A stretch of DNA of 64,000 nucleotides, from positions 868,001 to 932,000 of the forward strand of contig JAUIMM010000642.1 of NCBI GenBank assembly GCA_031769625.1. Direction: 5' to 3'. This DNA comes from Taudactylus pleione (Eukaryota; Chordata; Amphibia; Anura; Myobatrachidae). This document shows, piece by piece, positions 36,225-50,709 of this stretch (positions are counted from its first letter, which is position 1; the number at the start of each line of letters is the position of its first letter). Made by a program: the position numbers and the translations under genes. The notes beneath the pieces are model-generated. The model was not told where the DNA came from. It made no database searches and saw nothing but the letters and a program-made list of their open reading frames with translations.

Positions 36225-39200
36225 TGAGTCACAGTACTTGTGTGTTACGGACACACAGAGGGCTAAGGCCCAATGAGTCATGGTGCATGTAAACACAGTG
36301 GGCTATGGCCCAAGGAATCACAGTACTTGTATACACAGTGGGGTACAGCTCAAGGAGTCAAGGTGCTTGTATACACAGTGGGGTACAGCACAAAAAAAAA
36401 GTGTTTTTTTTTACTTTTTAAACTTTTAAATCTCTTCAATTTTTTTTTTACTTTTAAACTTTGTTTTTTTTGCACACACAGCCACTTGTGAGTCTGGACA
36501 CAGCCCCTTTAATCAGAATATAGCGCAGCATACATCAGCGAGCAGTGTCCCCCCTTACACAGTCACTTTGCCAGCACAGCCAACTCTAAATGACCCCCAG
36601 AGTGTACGTATATTTAGCACAGTGGGCCTATTCTGTATAGTGGCCAAGCATAACATTGATATATTGCATACTGATCAAAAGTTACATTAGGCTAAATTGA
36701 ATATTTATCAATCCTAAAAGTCTACTGTATAATGGGCAAAATCGGTCCTCCACTGTATATTCATCATTGCCAATTCTATTCTATACTGGGAACAGAGACT
36801 ATTGGGGAGATTCAAAAAGAAGCACGTTTCCATCAGAATATTGCACGCTGATGTAATGCTGGTCATCCTGCAGGAAAACCTCGCTCGGCTTTGCTCACAC
36901 CTATAGAGGTGCAGAAATAACTAGCCTTGGCCTAGCTATTAATGTCATTTCAATTTATAAACATCCTAGCAGTATTTTCATATTAATTGTGTTTTTTATT
37001 TTCATTTAATCCCTTGCTTGTTTTCTACCCAAGTAGCAGTCTTGAAAAATAAAAATTGGACAGAAGCAGCAGGTTAATGAAATGAGAAAGAGCTGATAGG
37101 AACTGATTGATTAAATGAGTGGATGCAGTAAAAGAGAACTTTGGCGAATAAGGAGAAGGCAAAGGGACAGATGTGTAATAATAATAATAAATGGCAGGTG
37201 TATCATGGGAAGCAGAGGTGATGGAGAATATAAAAATATCACACATCAGTAGAGATTATTTTGTGCACTTCTCCTTTAAGGAATGTAGAACACGAGTGAG
37301 GTCATGCTGTGATGTCATAATGGTAACTCTTTGCCGTTGCTCACTCTTAACCACCCAGGACACTGACATAGCATTATCATTGCTGGCATTAACATACTCC
37401 AAATACATCTCTTGCACCCAGCCCACTGAGGGAAAAATATCCTCTTGAGGTAAGTATCTCATCAAAGACAAGGGCGTTTCACTTGGATGTGCCTGCAGAC
37501 TTGGAGCTTGACTACCCTATAATATGACCTTGAGCTTGTTTATTTCTATAATTGGAGGTTCTAGCAGCACAGCACATCTATCGCAATGTAGTAGCCATTC
37601 GGGTAAACTCGGTGCTTCTCAAAAGGGGATGACCAACCTCTTCAGAAAATTGCGCAGCTTTGTGAGGAATGTAAATTGGGTAATGTCAGGAGATGTGGAC
37701 AGGAACTATATTAATGACGTCAGCCAATGTTATTTATTAATGTGGTAAACTGTATACTGTATTTTAGTGTCAAATGTTCATACAGTATTTTAAATAAGTT
37801 TGGAAATATAACTCTGCATAGCCTCCTAGTGCCCAGAGGGACGGGCAATCCTTCAAGCCATGGGTCCCCAGAGGTTTCCTCCACAGGGGGTTTTTCCTCT
37901 CCTGAGTGCTGAAGGATGATTCTTTGTGAGTCACGAGGCTTCCACCATCTTGGTCCTCTTATAGGACAACCTTGTAAGAGCCTCCGGCTAATCTTGGGCA
38001 CTAATTTATTTACAATGCAGAGTAAAAATAAAGTGTTATTTTCCTTGTGCTAAAAATTCATAATAAATATATTTTCAAATTGACTTTACTTGATGTGGTC
38101 TTTCCTTTTTTTCATAATGGAGTCTCTTAGAAGGTTAAGAGGCTGTGAGGTCTACTATCCTGTTAATAGAATTGAGATTTGATCATCTTCGCACTACATA
38201 ATAGTTTAAGGTTATGACCTAATGGCAATGTGCAGGATATGGCGGTGGTACATGATGTCATTGGGGAAGTGGTCAAGTCTAGAAAGGACACAAAAAATAA
38301 AAGAGATCAGGTGAAACAGAAATAATATAAAATGTTTTCTAACATACAGTATATACTCTTCTGTGCTGGACAAAATGAAGCAAACGACATATGGAAGGTT
38401 ATAGTCCCTTTAAGTAGCAAATATTTAAGATGGTTTTCAAGGCATTTCTTAAAGAGGTCGGATACCCTGTCCAATTGCATTATTTAATGCAATCATCCTG
38501 CAGACTTGGAAGCAGTGGGGTGCACTTGCAGAACAGGTAGCCATTCTGAATGGATGAAAAATGGCATAATTGGCTCACAATAACTTACGAGATGCCTAAT
38601 TGTGTCTGCCAATACCCAGGCAATTGCTCAATGTCATGATCCTGTGCTGTTGACACCATAAGAAGAAAACCCAAAGCATGGGGTCCTCCTGTCACCTAGT
38701 CCAAGCATATTCTGCAGGGGATGTGTGCCTCTTCCCTAGGAAAAAAAACAGCCAGAGGCATCACTAGGGTCTTTGGAGCCTAGGGCAAGTTGAGAAGAAC
38801 TGCGTGCCCCCCCCCCCCCCCCCGACCCCCCCATAGACACATAGAGAAAAGCATTTCTGTGCGCCTCTGGCGCGCAGCAAAAAATGGGTGTGGTCACATA
38901 CCGAAGGGGCGTGGCCACTAAAAATGGGGCGTGCCAACATGACACGCCACCCATTTCTCATCACTCTGGGAACATTACTTTCTATTCCATATACACCTTA
39001 CCGATGCGGTGGTTTCTCACAATGTGGAACCCCTGAAGAAATATATCCTCCATGGGAAGACAGCGTCTGCAGTCGGCATTCATTATTCATGTAGGGCACA
39101 TCGTCCAGAAGATGCCTGTTTGTGTGGGAATATTAACAAGGTCATCAACTTACAACAGCGGTTCAACCACACTCATTCCCCCTGTGTATTTCCTGCCCCC

Positions 39201-39846
39201 TGCATCTCTTAGCCATTCCATCTCCCCCTGCATCGTCTCTCAGCACATCATAACCTCCCCAGAGACACACACACTGACAAAAGCGTACACAGACACGCAC
39301 ACCTCTTTCACAAAAATGCAGCCAGCCAAATAAATAAAACGGCTTGCGTATGCAGGCACTTTTAGCACTACAAGTGCCTGCATACCCATGGCTGAAAAAG
39401 CATGGTGAAGCTTGAAGAAATCACCCAGGACCTGCTGGGACCTGTAGTGCCACAGAAAAAAACACATATAAACTAGATATGCGTGCCAGACCATTTTTGC
39501 TGGATTTGGATTTGGCTCTGATTCGTCGTCCGGCCTTGGATTTGGATTTGCCAAAGCGCCATGACTGGTTTTGGATTTGAATTTAGATTTGGATTTTTTT
39601 ACAAAAATTGACAAAGAAAGCTAAAATCACATAATTTGGGCATTTTTTTGTTCCTAGAGTATTATTAACCTCAATAACATTCATTTCCAGTCATTTACAG
39701 TCAATTTAGACCACCTCACATCTCACAATATTATTTTCACCATGATTGGCCAAAGGCTGCAGTGAGCTGGCAGGTTACTAAGCGACAGAGTGGCGGCACA
39801 GACACCGCAGTTTAAAGCACATCTATGAAACATTGCCACTGACTAC
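36225..39846 (+). repeat. Repeat unit copy 11
   Basis: Complete copy of 3622 bases. It has T at offset 57 in the minisatellite (position 36281; GTCATGG) together with a 9-A rather than 10-A tract. Both are shared with copies 12 and 14. It has the 10-14 block states at offsets 1130 and 2636, and 17 C. Confidence 0.97.
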
Positions 39847-42800
39847 TGAGTCACAGTACTTGTGTGTTACGGACACACAGAGGGCTAAGGCCCAATGAGT
39901 CATGGTGCATGTAAACACAGTGGGCTATGGCCCAAGGAATCACAGTACTTGTATACACAGTGGGGTACAGCTCAAGGAGTCAAGGTGCTTGTATACACAG
40001 TGGGGTACAGCACAAAAAAAAAGTGTTTTTTTTTACTTTTTAAACTTTTAAATCTCTTCAATTTTTTTTTTACTTTTAAACTTTGTTTTTTTTGCACACA
40101 CAGCCACTTGTGAGTCTGGACACAGCCCCTTTAATCAGAATATAGCGCAGCATACATCAGCGAGCAGTGTCCCCCCTTACACAGTCACTTTGCCAGCACA
40201 GCCAACTCTAAATGACCCCCAGAGTGTACGTATATTTAGCACAGTGGGCCTATTCTGTATAGTGGCCAAGCATAACATTGATATATTGCATACTGATCAA
40301 AAGTTACATTAGGCTAAATTGAATATTTATCAATCCTAAAAGTCTACTGTATAATGGGCAAAATCGGTCCTCCACTGTATATTCATCATTGCCAATTCTA
40401 TTCTATACTGGGAACAGAGACTATTGGGGAGATTCAAAAAGAAGCACGTTTCCATCAGAATATTGCACGCTGATGTAATGCTGGTCATCCTGCAGGAAAA
40501 CCTCGCTCGGCTTTGCTCACACCTATAGAGGTGCAGAAATAACTAGCCTTGGCCTAGCTATTAATGTCATTTCAATTTATAAACATCCTAGCAGTATTTT
40601 CATATTAATTGTGTTTTTTATTTTCATTTAATCCCTTGCTTGTTTTCTACCCAAGTAGCAGTCTTGAAAAATAAAAATTGGACAGAAGCAGCAGGTTAAT
40701 GAAATGAGAAAGAGCTGATAGGAACTGATTGATTAAATGAGTGGATGCAGTAAAAGAGAACTTTGGCGAATAAGGAGAAGGCAAAGGGACAGATGTGTAA
40801 TAATAATAATAAATGGCAGGTGTATCATGGGAAGCAGAGGTGATGGAGAATATAAAAATATCACACATCAGTAGAGATTATTTTGTGCACTTCTCCTTTA
40901 AGGAATGTAGAACACGAGTGAGGTCATGCTGTGATGTCATAATGGTAACTCTTTGCCGTTGCTCACTCTTAACCACCCAGGACACTGACATAGCATTATC
41001 ATTGCTGGCATTAACATACTCCAAATACATCTCTTGCACCCAGCCCACTGAGGGAAAAATATCCTCTTGAGGTAAGTATCTCATCAAAGACAAGGGCGTT
41101 TCACTTGGATGTGCCTGCAGACTTGGAGCTTGACTACCCTATAATATGACCTTGAGCTTGTTTATTTCTATAATTGGAGGTTCTAGCAGCACAGCACATC
41201 TATCGCAATGTAGTAGCCATTCGGGTAAACTCGGTGCTTCTCAAAAGGGGATGACCAACCTCTTCAGAAAATTGCGCAGCTTTGTGAGGAATGTAAATTG
41301 GGTAATGTCAGGAGATGTGGACAGGAACTATATTAATGACGTCAGCCAATGTTATTTATTAATGTGGTAAACTGTATACTGTATTTTAGTGTCAAATGTT
41401 CATACAGTATTTTAAATAAGTTTGGAAATATAACTCTGCATAGCCTCCTAGTGCCCAGAGGGACGGGCAATCCTTCAAGCCATGGGTCCCCAGAGGTTTC
41501 CTCCACAGGGGGTTTTTCCTCTCCTGAGTGCTGAAGGATGATTCTTTGTGAGTCACGAGGCTTCCACCATCTTGGTCCTCTTATAGGACAACCTTGTAAG
41601 AGCCTCCGGCTAATCTTGGGCACTAATTTATTTACAATGCAGAGTAAAAATAAAGTGTTATTTTCCTTGTGCTAAAAATTCATAATAAATATATTTTCAA
41701 ATTGACTTTACTTGATGTGGTCTTTCCTTTTTTTCATAATGGAGTCTCTTAGAAGGTTAAGAGGCTGTGAGGTCTACTATCCTGTTAATAGAATTGAGAT
41801 TTGATCATCTTCGCACTACATAATAGTTTAAGGTTATGACCTAATGGCAATGTGCAGGATATGGCGGTGGTACATGATGTCATTGGGGAAGTGGTCAAGT
41901 CTAGAAAGGACACAAAAAATAAAAGAGATCAGGTGAAACAGAAATAATATAAAATGTTTTCTAACATACAGTATATACTCTTCTGTGCTGGACAAAATGA
42001 AGCAAACGACATATGGAAGGTTATAGTCCCTTTAAGTAGCAAATATTTAAGATGGTTTTCAAGGCATTTCTTAAAGAGGTCGGATACCCTGTCCAATTGC
42101 ATTATTTAATGCAATCATCCTGCAGACTTGGAAGCAGTGGGGTGCACTTGCAGAACAGGTAGCCATTCTGAATGGATGAAAAATGGCATAATTGGCTCAC
42201 AATAACTTACGAGATGCCTAATTGTGTCTGCCAATACCCAGGCAATTGCTCAATGTCATGATCCTGTGCTGTTGACACCATAAGAAGAAAACCCAAAGCA
42301 TGGGGTCCTCCTGTCACCTAGTCCAAGCATATTCTGCAGGGGATGTGTGCCTCTTCCCTAGGAAAAAAAACAGCCAGAGGCATCACTAGGGTCTTTGGAG
42401 CCTAGGGCAAGTTGAGAAGAACTGCGTGCCCCCCCCCCCCCCGACCCCCCCATAGACACATAGAGAAAAGCATTTCTGTGCGCCTCTGGCGCGCAGCAAA
42501 AAATGGGTGTGGTCACATACCGAAGGGGCGTGGCCACTAAAAATGGGGCGTGCCAACATGACACGCCACCCATTTCTCATCACTCTGGGAACATTACTTT
42601 CTATTCCATATACACCTTACCGATGCGGTGGTTTCTCACAATGTGGAACCCCTGAAGAAATATATCCTCCATGGGAAGACAGCGTCTGCAGTCGGCATTC
42701 ATTATTCATGTAGGGCACATCGTCCAGAAGATGCCTGTTTGTGTGGGAATATTAACAAGGTCATCAACTTACAACAGCGGTTCAACCACACTCATTCCCC

Positions 42801-43465
42801 CTGTGTATTTCCTGCCCCCTGCATCTCTTAGCCATTCCATCTCCCCCTGCATCGTCTCTCAGCACATCATAACCTCCCCAGAGACACACACACTGACAAA
42901 AGCGTACACAGACACGCACACCTCTTTCACAAAAATGCAGCCAGCCAAATAAATAAAACGGCTTGCGTATGCAGGCACTTTTAGCACTACAAGTGCCTGC
43001 ATACCCATGGCTGAAAAAGCATGGTGAAGCTTGAAGAAATCACCCAGGACCTGCTGGGACCTGTAGTGCCACAGAAAAAAACACATATAAACTAGATATG
43101 CGTGCCAGACCATTTTTGCTGGATTTGGATTTGGCTCTGATTCGTCGTCCGGCCTTGGATTTGGATTTGCCAAAGCGCCATGACTGGTTTTGGATTTGAA
43201 TTTAGATTTGGATTTTTTTACAAAAATTGACAAAGAAAGCTAAAATCACATAATTTGGGCATTTTTTTGTTCCTAGAGTATTATTAACCTCAATAACATT
43301 CATTTCCAGTCATTTACAGTCAATTTAGACCACCTCACATCTCACAATATTATTTTCACCATGATTGGCCAAAGGCTGCAGTGAGCTGGCAGGTTACTAA
43401 GCGACAGAGTGGCGGCACAGACACCGCAGTTTAAAGCACATCTATGAAACATTGCCACTGACTAC
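39847..43465 (+). repeat. Repeat unit copy 12
   Basis: Complete copy of 3619 bases. By eye it matches copy 11 except that the C run is 14 instead of 17, which accounts for its shorter length. It carries T at offset 57 and the 9-A tract. Confidence 0.97.
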
Positions 43466-46400
43466 TGAGTCACAGTACTTGTGTGTTACGGACACACAGA
43501 GGGCTAAGGCCCAATGAGTCACGGTGCATGTAAACACAGTGGGCTATGGCCCAAGGAATCACAGTACTTGTATACACAGTGGGGTACAGCTCAAGGAGTC
43601 AAGGTGCTTGTATACACAGTGGGGTACAGCACAAAAAAAAAAGTGTTTTTTTTTACTTTTTAAACTTTTAAATCTCTTCAATTTTTTTTTTACTTTTAAA
43701 CTTTGTTTTTTTTGCACACACAGCCACTTGTGAGTCTGGACACAGCCCCTTTAATCAGAATATAGCGCAGCATACATCAGCGAGCAGTGTCCCCCCTTAC
43801 ACAGTCACTTTGCCAGCACAGCCAACTCTAAATGACCCCCAGAGTGTACGTATATTTAGCACAGTGGGCCTATTCTGTATAGTGGCCAAGCATAACATTG
43901 ATATATTGCATACTGATCAAAAGTTACATTAGGCTAAATTGAATATTTATCAATCCTAAAAGTCTACTGTATAATGGGCAAAATCGGTCCTCCACTGTAT
44001 ATTCATCATTGCCAATTCTATTCTATACTGGGAACAGAGACTATTGGGGAGATTCAAAAAGAAGCACGTTTCCATCAGAATATTGCACGCTGATGTAATG
44101 CTGGTCATCCTGCAGGAAAACCTCGCTCGGCTTTGCTCACACCTATAGAGGTGCAGAAATAACTAGCCTTGGCCTAGCTATTAATGTCATTTCAATTTAT
44201 AAACATCCTAGCAGTATTTTCATATTAATTGTGTTTTTTATTTTCATTTAATCCCTTGCTTGTTTTCTACCCAAGTAGCAGTCTTGAAAAATAAAAATTG
44301 GACAGAAGCAGCAGGTTAATGAAATGAGAAAGAGCTGATAGGAACTGATTGATTAAATGAGTGGATGCAGTAAAAGAGAACTTTGGCGAATAAGGAGAAG
44401 GCAAAGGGACAGATGTGTAATAATAATAATAAATGGCAGGTGTATCATGGGAAGCAGAGGTGATGGAGAATATAAAAATATCACACATCAGTAGAGATTA
44501 TTTTGTGCACTTCTCCTTTAAGGAATGTAGAACACGAGTGAGGTCATGCTGTGATGTCATAATGGTAACTCTTTGCCGTTGCTCACTCTTAACCACCCAG
44601 GACACTGACATAGCATTATCATTGCTGGCATTAACATACTCCAAATACATCTCTTGCACCCAGCCCACTGAGGGAAAAATATCCTCTTGAGGTAAGTATC
44701 TCATCAAAGACAAGGGCGTTTCACTTGGATGTGCCTGCAGACTTGGAGCTTGACTACCCTATAATATGACCTTGAGCTTGTTTATTTCTATAATTGGAGG
44801 TTCTAGCAGCACAGCACATCTATCGCAATGTAGTAGCCATTCGGGTAAACTCGGTGCTTCTCAAAAGGGGATGACCAACCTCTTCAGAAAATTGCGCAGC
44901 TTTGTGAGGAATGTAAATTGGGTAATGTCAGGAGATGTGGACAGGAACTATATTAATGACGTCAGCCAATGTTATTTATTAATGTGGTAAACTGTATACT
45001 GTATTTTAGTGTCAAATGTTCATACAGTATTTTAAATAAGTTTGGAAATATAACTCTGCATAGCCTCCTAGTGCCCAGAGGGACGGGCAATCCTTCAAGC
45101 CATGGGTCCCCAGAGGTTTCCTCCACAGGGGGTTTTTCCTCTCCTGAGTGCTGAAGGATGATTCTTTGTGAGTCACGAGGCTTCCACCATCTTGGTCCTC
45201 TTATAGGACAACCTTGTAAGAGCCTCCGGCTAATCTTGGGCACTAATTTATTTACAATGCAGAGTAAAAATAAAGTGTTATTTTCCTTGTGCTAAAAATT
45301 CATAATAAATATATTTTCAAATTGACTTTACTTGATGTGGTCTTTCCTTTTTTTCATAATGGAGTCTCTTAGAAGGTTAAGAGGCTGTGAGGTCTACTAT
45401 CCTGTTAATAGAATTGAGATTTGATCATCTTCGCACAACATAATAGTTTAAGGTTATGACCTAATGGCAATGTGCAGGATATGGCGGTGGTACATGATGT
45501 CATTGGGGAAGTGGTCAAGTCTAGAAAGGACACAAAAAATAAAAGAGATCAGGTGAAACAGAAATAATATAAAATGTTTTCTAACATACAGTATATACTC
45601 TTCTGTGCTGGACAAAATGAAGCAAACGACATATGGAAGGTTATAGTCCCTTTAAGTAGCAAATATTTAAGATGGTTTTCAAGGCATTTCTTAAAGAGGT
45701 CGGATACCCTGTCCAATTGCATTATTTAATGCAATCATCCTGCAGACTTGGAAGCAGTGGGGTGCACTTGCAGAACAGGTAGCCATTCTGAATGGATGAA
45801 AAATGGCATAATTGGCTCACAATAACTTACGAGATGCCTAATTGTGTCTGCCAATACCCAGGCAATTGCTCAATGTCATGATCCTGTGCTGTTGACACCA
45901 TAAGAAGAAAACCCAAAGCATGGGGTCCTCCTGTCACCTAGTCCAAGCATATTCTGCAGGGGATGTGTGCCTCTTCCCTAGGAAAAAAAACAGCCAGAGG
46001 CATCACTAGGGTCTTTGGAGCCTAGGGCAAGTTGAGAAGAACTGCGTGCCCCCCCCCCCCCCCCCGACCCCCCCATAGACACATAGAGAAAAGCATTTCT
46101 GTGCGCCTCTGGCGCGCAGCAAAAAATGGGTGTGGTCACATACCGAAGGGGCGTGGCCACTAAAAATGGGGCGTGCCAACATGACACGCCACCCATTTCT
46201 CATCACTCTGGGAACATTACTTTCTATTCCATATACACCTTACCGATGCGGTGGTTTCTCACAATGTGGAACCCCTGAAGAAATATATCCTCCATGGGAA
46301 GACAGCGTCTGCAGTCGGCATTCATTATTCATGTAGGGCACATCGTCCAGAAGATGCCTGTTTGTGTGGGAATATTAACAAGGTCATCAACTTACAACAG

Positions 46401-47088
46401 CGGTTCAACCACACTCATTCCCCCTGTGTATTTCCTGCCCCCTGCATCTCTTAGCCATTCCATCTCCCCCTGCATCGTCTCTCAGCACATCATAACCTCC
46501 CCAGAGACACACACACTGACAAAAGCGTACACAGACACGCACACCTCTTTCACAAAAATGCAGCCAGCCAAATAAATAAAACGGCTTGCGTATGCAGGCA
46601 CTTTTAGCACTACAAGTGCCTGCATACCCATGGCTGAAAAAGCATGGTGAAGCTTGAAGAAATCACCCAGGACCTGCTGGGACCTGTAGTGCCACAGAAA
46701 AAAACACATATAAACTAGATATGCGTGCCAGACCATTTTTGCTGGATTTGGATTTGGCTCTGATTCGTCGTCCGGCCTTGGATTTGGATTTGCCAAAGCG
46801 CCATGACTGGTTTTGGATTTGAATTTAGATTTGGATTTTTTTACAAAAATTGACAAAGAAAGCTAAAATCACATAATTTGGGCATTTTTTTGTTCCTAGA
46901 GTATTATTAACCTCAATAACATTCATTTCCAGTCATTTACAGTCAATTTAGACCACCTCACATCTCACAATATTATTTTCACCATGATTGGCCAAAGGCT
47001 GCAGTGAGCTGGCAGGTTACTAAGCGACAGAGTGGCGGCACAGACACCGCAGTTTAAAGCACATCTATGAAACATTGCCACTGACTAC
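43466..47088 (+). repeat. Repeat unit copy 13
   Basis: Complete copy of 3623 bases. It has C at offset 57 and the 10-A tract, unlike its neighbours 12 and 14. It shares A at offset 1972 (CGCACAACATAA) with copy 10, plus 17 C. It looks like a second instance of copy 10. Confidence 0.97.
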
Positions 47089-50000
47089 TGAGTCACAGTA
47101 CTTGTGTGTTACGGACACACAGAGGGCTAAGGCCCAATGAGTCATGGTGCATGTAAACACAGTGGGCTATGGCCCAAGGAATCACAGTACTTGTATACAC
47201 AGTGGGGTACAGCTCAAGGAGTCAAGGTGCTTGTATACACAGTGGGGTACAGCACAAAAAAAAAGTGTTTTTTTTTACTTTTTAAACTTTTAAATCTCTT
47301 CAATTTTTTTTTTACTTTTAAACTTTGTTTTTTTTGCACACACAGCCACTTGTGAGTCTGGACACAGCCCCTTTAATCAGAATATAGCGCAGCATACATC
47401 AGCGAGCAGTGTCCCCCCTTACACAGTCACTTTGCCAGCACAGCCAACTCTAAATGACCCCCAGAGTGTACGTATATTTAGCACAGTGGGCCTATTCTGT
47501 ATAGTGGCCAAGCATAACATTGATATATTGCATACTGATCAAAAGTTACATTAGGCTAAATTGAATATTTATCAATCCTAAAAGTCTACTGTATAATGGG
47601 CAAAATCGGTCCTCCACTGTATATTCATCATTGCCAATTCTATTCTATACTGGGAACAGAGACTATTGGGGAGATTCAAAAAGAAGCACGTTTCCATCAG
47701 AATATTGCACGCTGATGTAATGCTGGTCATCCTGCAGGAAAACCTCGCTCGGCTTTGCTCACACCTATAGAGGTGCAGAAATAACTAGCCTTGGCCTAGC
47801 TATTAATGTCATTTCAATTTATAAACATCCTAGCAGTATTTTCATATTAATTGTGTTTTTTATTTTCATTTAATCCCTTGCTTGTTTTCTACCCAAGTAG
47901 CAGTCTTGAAAAATAAAAATTGGACAGAAGCAGCAGGTTAATGAAATGAGAAAGAGCTGATAGGAACTGATTGATTAAATGAGTGGATGCAGTAAAAGAG
48001 AACTTTGGCGAATAAGGAGAAGGCAAAGGGACAGATGTGTAATAATAATAATAAATGGCAGGTGTATCATGGGAAGCAGAGGTGATGGAGAATATAAAAA
48101 TATCACACATCAGTAGAGATTATTTTGTGCACTTCTCCTTTAAGGAATGTAGAACACGAGTGAGGTCATGCTGTGATGTCATAATGGTAACTCTTTGCCG
48201 TTGCTCACTCTTAACCACCCAGGACACTGACATAGCATTATCATTGCTGGCATTAACATACTCCAAATACATCTCTTGCACCCAGCCCACTGAGGGAAAA
48301 ATATCCTCTTGAGGTAAGTATCTCATCAAAGACAAGGGCGTTTCACTTGGATGTGCCTGCAGACTTGGAGCTTGACTACCCTATAATATGACCTTGAGCT
48401 TGTTTATTTCTATAATTGGAGGTTCTAGCAGCACAGCACATCTATCGCAATGTAGTAGCCATTCGGGTAAACTCGGTGCTTCTCAAAAGGGGATGACCAA
48501 CCTCTTCAGAAAATTGCGCAGCTTTGTGAGGAATGTAAATTGGGTAATGTCAGGAGATGTGGACAGGAACTATATTAATGACGTCAGCCAATGTTATTTA
48601 TTAATGTGGTAAACTGTATACTGTATTTTAGTGTCAAATGTTCATACAGTATTTTAAATAAGTTTGGAAATATAACTCTGCATAGCCTCCTAGTGCCCAG
48701 AGGGACGGGCAATCCTTCAAGCCATGGGTCCCCAGAGGTTTCCTCCACAGGGGGTTTTTCCTCTCCTGAGTGCTGAAGGATGATTCTTTGTGAGTCACGA
48801 GGCTTCCACCATCTTGGTCCTCTTATAGGACAACCTTGTAAGAGCCTCCGGCTAATCTTGGGCACTAATTTATTTACAATGCAGAGTAAAAATAAAGTGT
48901 TATTTTCCTTGTGCTAAAAATTCATAATAAATATATTTTCAAATTGACTTTACTTGATGTGGTCTTTCCTTTTTTTCATAATGGAGTCTCTTAGAAGGTT
49001 AAGAGGCTGTGAGGTCTACTATCCTGTTAATAGAATTGAGATTTGATCATCTTCGCACTACATAATAGTTTAAGGTTATGACCTAATGGCAATGTGCAGG
49101 ATATGGCGGTGGTACATGATGTCATTGGGGAAGTGGTCAAGTCTAGAAAGGACACAAAAAATAAAAGAGATCAGGTGAAACAGAAATAATATAAAATGTT
49201 TTCTAACATACAGTATATACTCTTCTGTGCTGGACAAAATGAAGCAAACGACATATGGAAGGTTATAGTCCCTTTAAGTAGCAAATATTTAAGATGGTTT
49301 TCAAGGCATTTCTTAAAGAGGTCGGATACCCTGTCCAATTGCATTATTTAATGCAATCATCCTGCAGACTTGGAAGCAGTGGGGTGCACTTGCAGAACAG
49401 GTAGCCATTCTGAATGGATGAAAAATGGCATAATTGGCTCACAATAACTTACGAGATGCCTAATTGTGTCTGCCAATACCCAGGCAATTGCTCAATGTCA
49501 TGATCCTGTGCTGTTGACACCATAAGAAGAAAACCCAAAGCATGGGGTCCTCCTGTCACCTAGTCCAAGCATATTCTGCAGGGGATGTGTGCCTCTTCCC
49601 TAGGAAAAAAAACAGCCAGAGGCATCACTAGGGTCTTTGGAGCCTAGGGCAAGTTGAGAAGAACTGCGTGCCCCCCCCCCCCCCCCGACCCCCCCATAGA
49701 CACATAGAGAAAAGCATTTCTGTGCGCCTCTGGCGCGCAGCAAAAAATGGGTGTGGTCACATACCGAAGGGGCGTGGCCACTAAAAATGGGGCGTGCCAA
49801 CATGACACGCCACCCATTTCTCATCACTCTGGGAACATTACTTTCTATTCCATATACACCTTACCGATGCGGTGGTTTCTCACAATGTGGAACCCCTGAA
49901 GAAATATATCCTCCATGGGAAGACAGCGTCTGCAGTCGGCATTCATTATTCATGTAGGGCACATCGTCCAGAAGATGCCTGTTTGTGTGGGAATATTAAC

Positions 50001-50709
50001 AAGGTCATCAACTTACAACAGCGGTTCAACCACACTCATTCCCCCTGTGTATTTCCTGCCCCCTGCATCTCTTAGCCATTCCATCTCCCCCTGCATCGTC
50101 TCTCAGCACATCATAACCTCCCCAGAGACACACACACTGACAAAAGCGTACACAGACACGCACACCTCTTTCACAAAAATGCAGCCAGCCAAATAAATAA
50201 AACGGCTTGCGTATGCAGGCACTTTTAGCACTACAAGTGCCTGCATACCCATGGCTGAAAAAGCATGGTGAAGCTTGAAGAAATCACCCAGGACCTGCTG
50301 GGACCTGTAGTGCCACAGAAAAAAACACATATAAACTAGATATGCGTGCCAGACCATTTTTGCTGGATTTGGATTTGGCTCTGATTCGTCGTCCGGCCTT
50401 GGATTTGGATTTGCCAAAGCGCCATGACTGGTTTTGGATTTGAATTTAGATTTGGATTTTTTTACAAAAATTGACAAAGAAAGCTAAAATCACATAATTT
50501 GGGCATTTTTTTGTTCCTAGAGTATTATTAACCTCAATAACATTCATTTCCAGTCATTTACAGTCAATTTAGACCACCTCACATCTCACAATATTATTTT
50601 CACCATGATTGGCCAAAGGCTGCAGTGAGCTGGCAGGTTACTAAGCGACAGAGTGGCGGCACAGACACCGCAGTTTAAAGCACATCTATGAAACATTGCC
50701 ACTGACTAC
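47089..50709 (+). repeat. Repeat unit copy 14
   Basis: Complete copy of 3621 bases. It has T at offset 57 and the 9-A tract like copies 11 and 12, the block states at offsets 1130 and 2636, and 16 C. It is the last copy of the 10-14 block. Confidence 0.97.
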
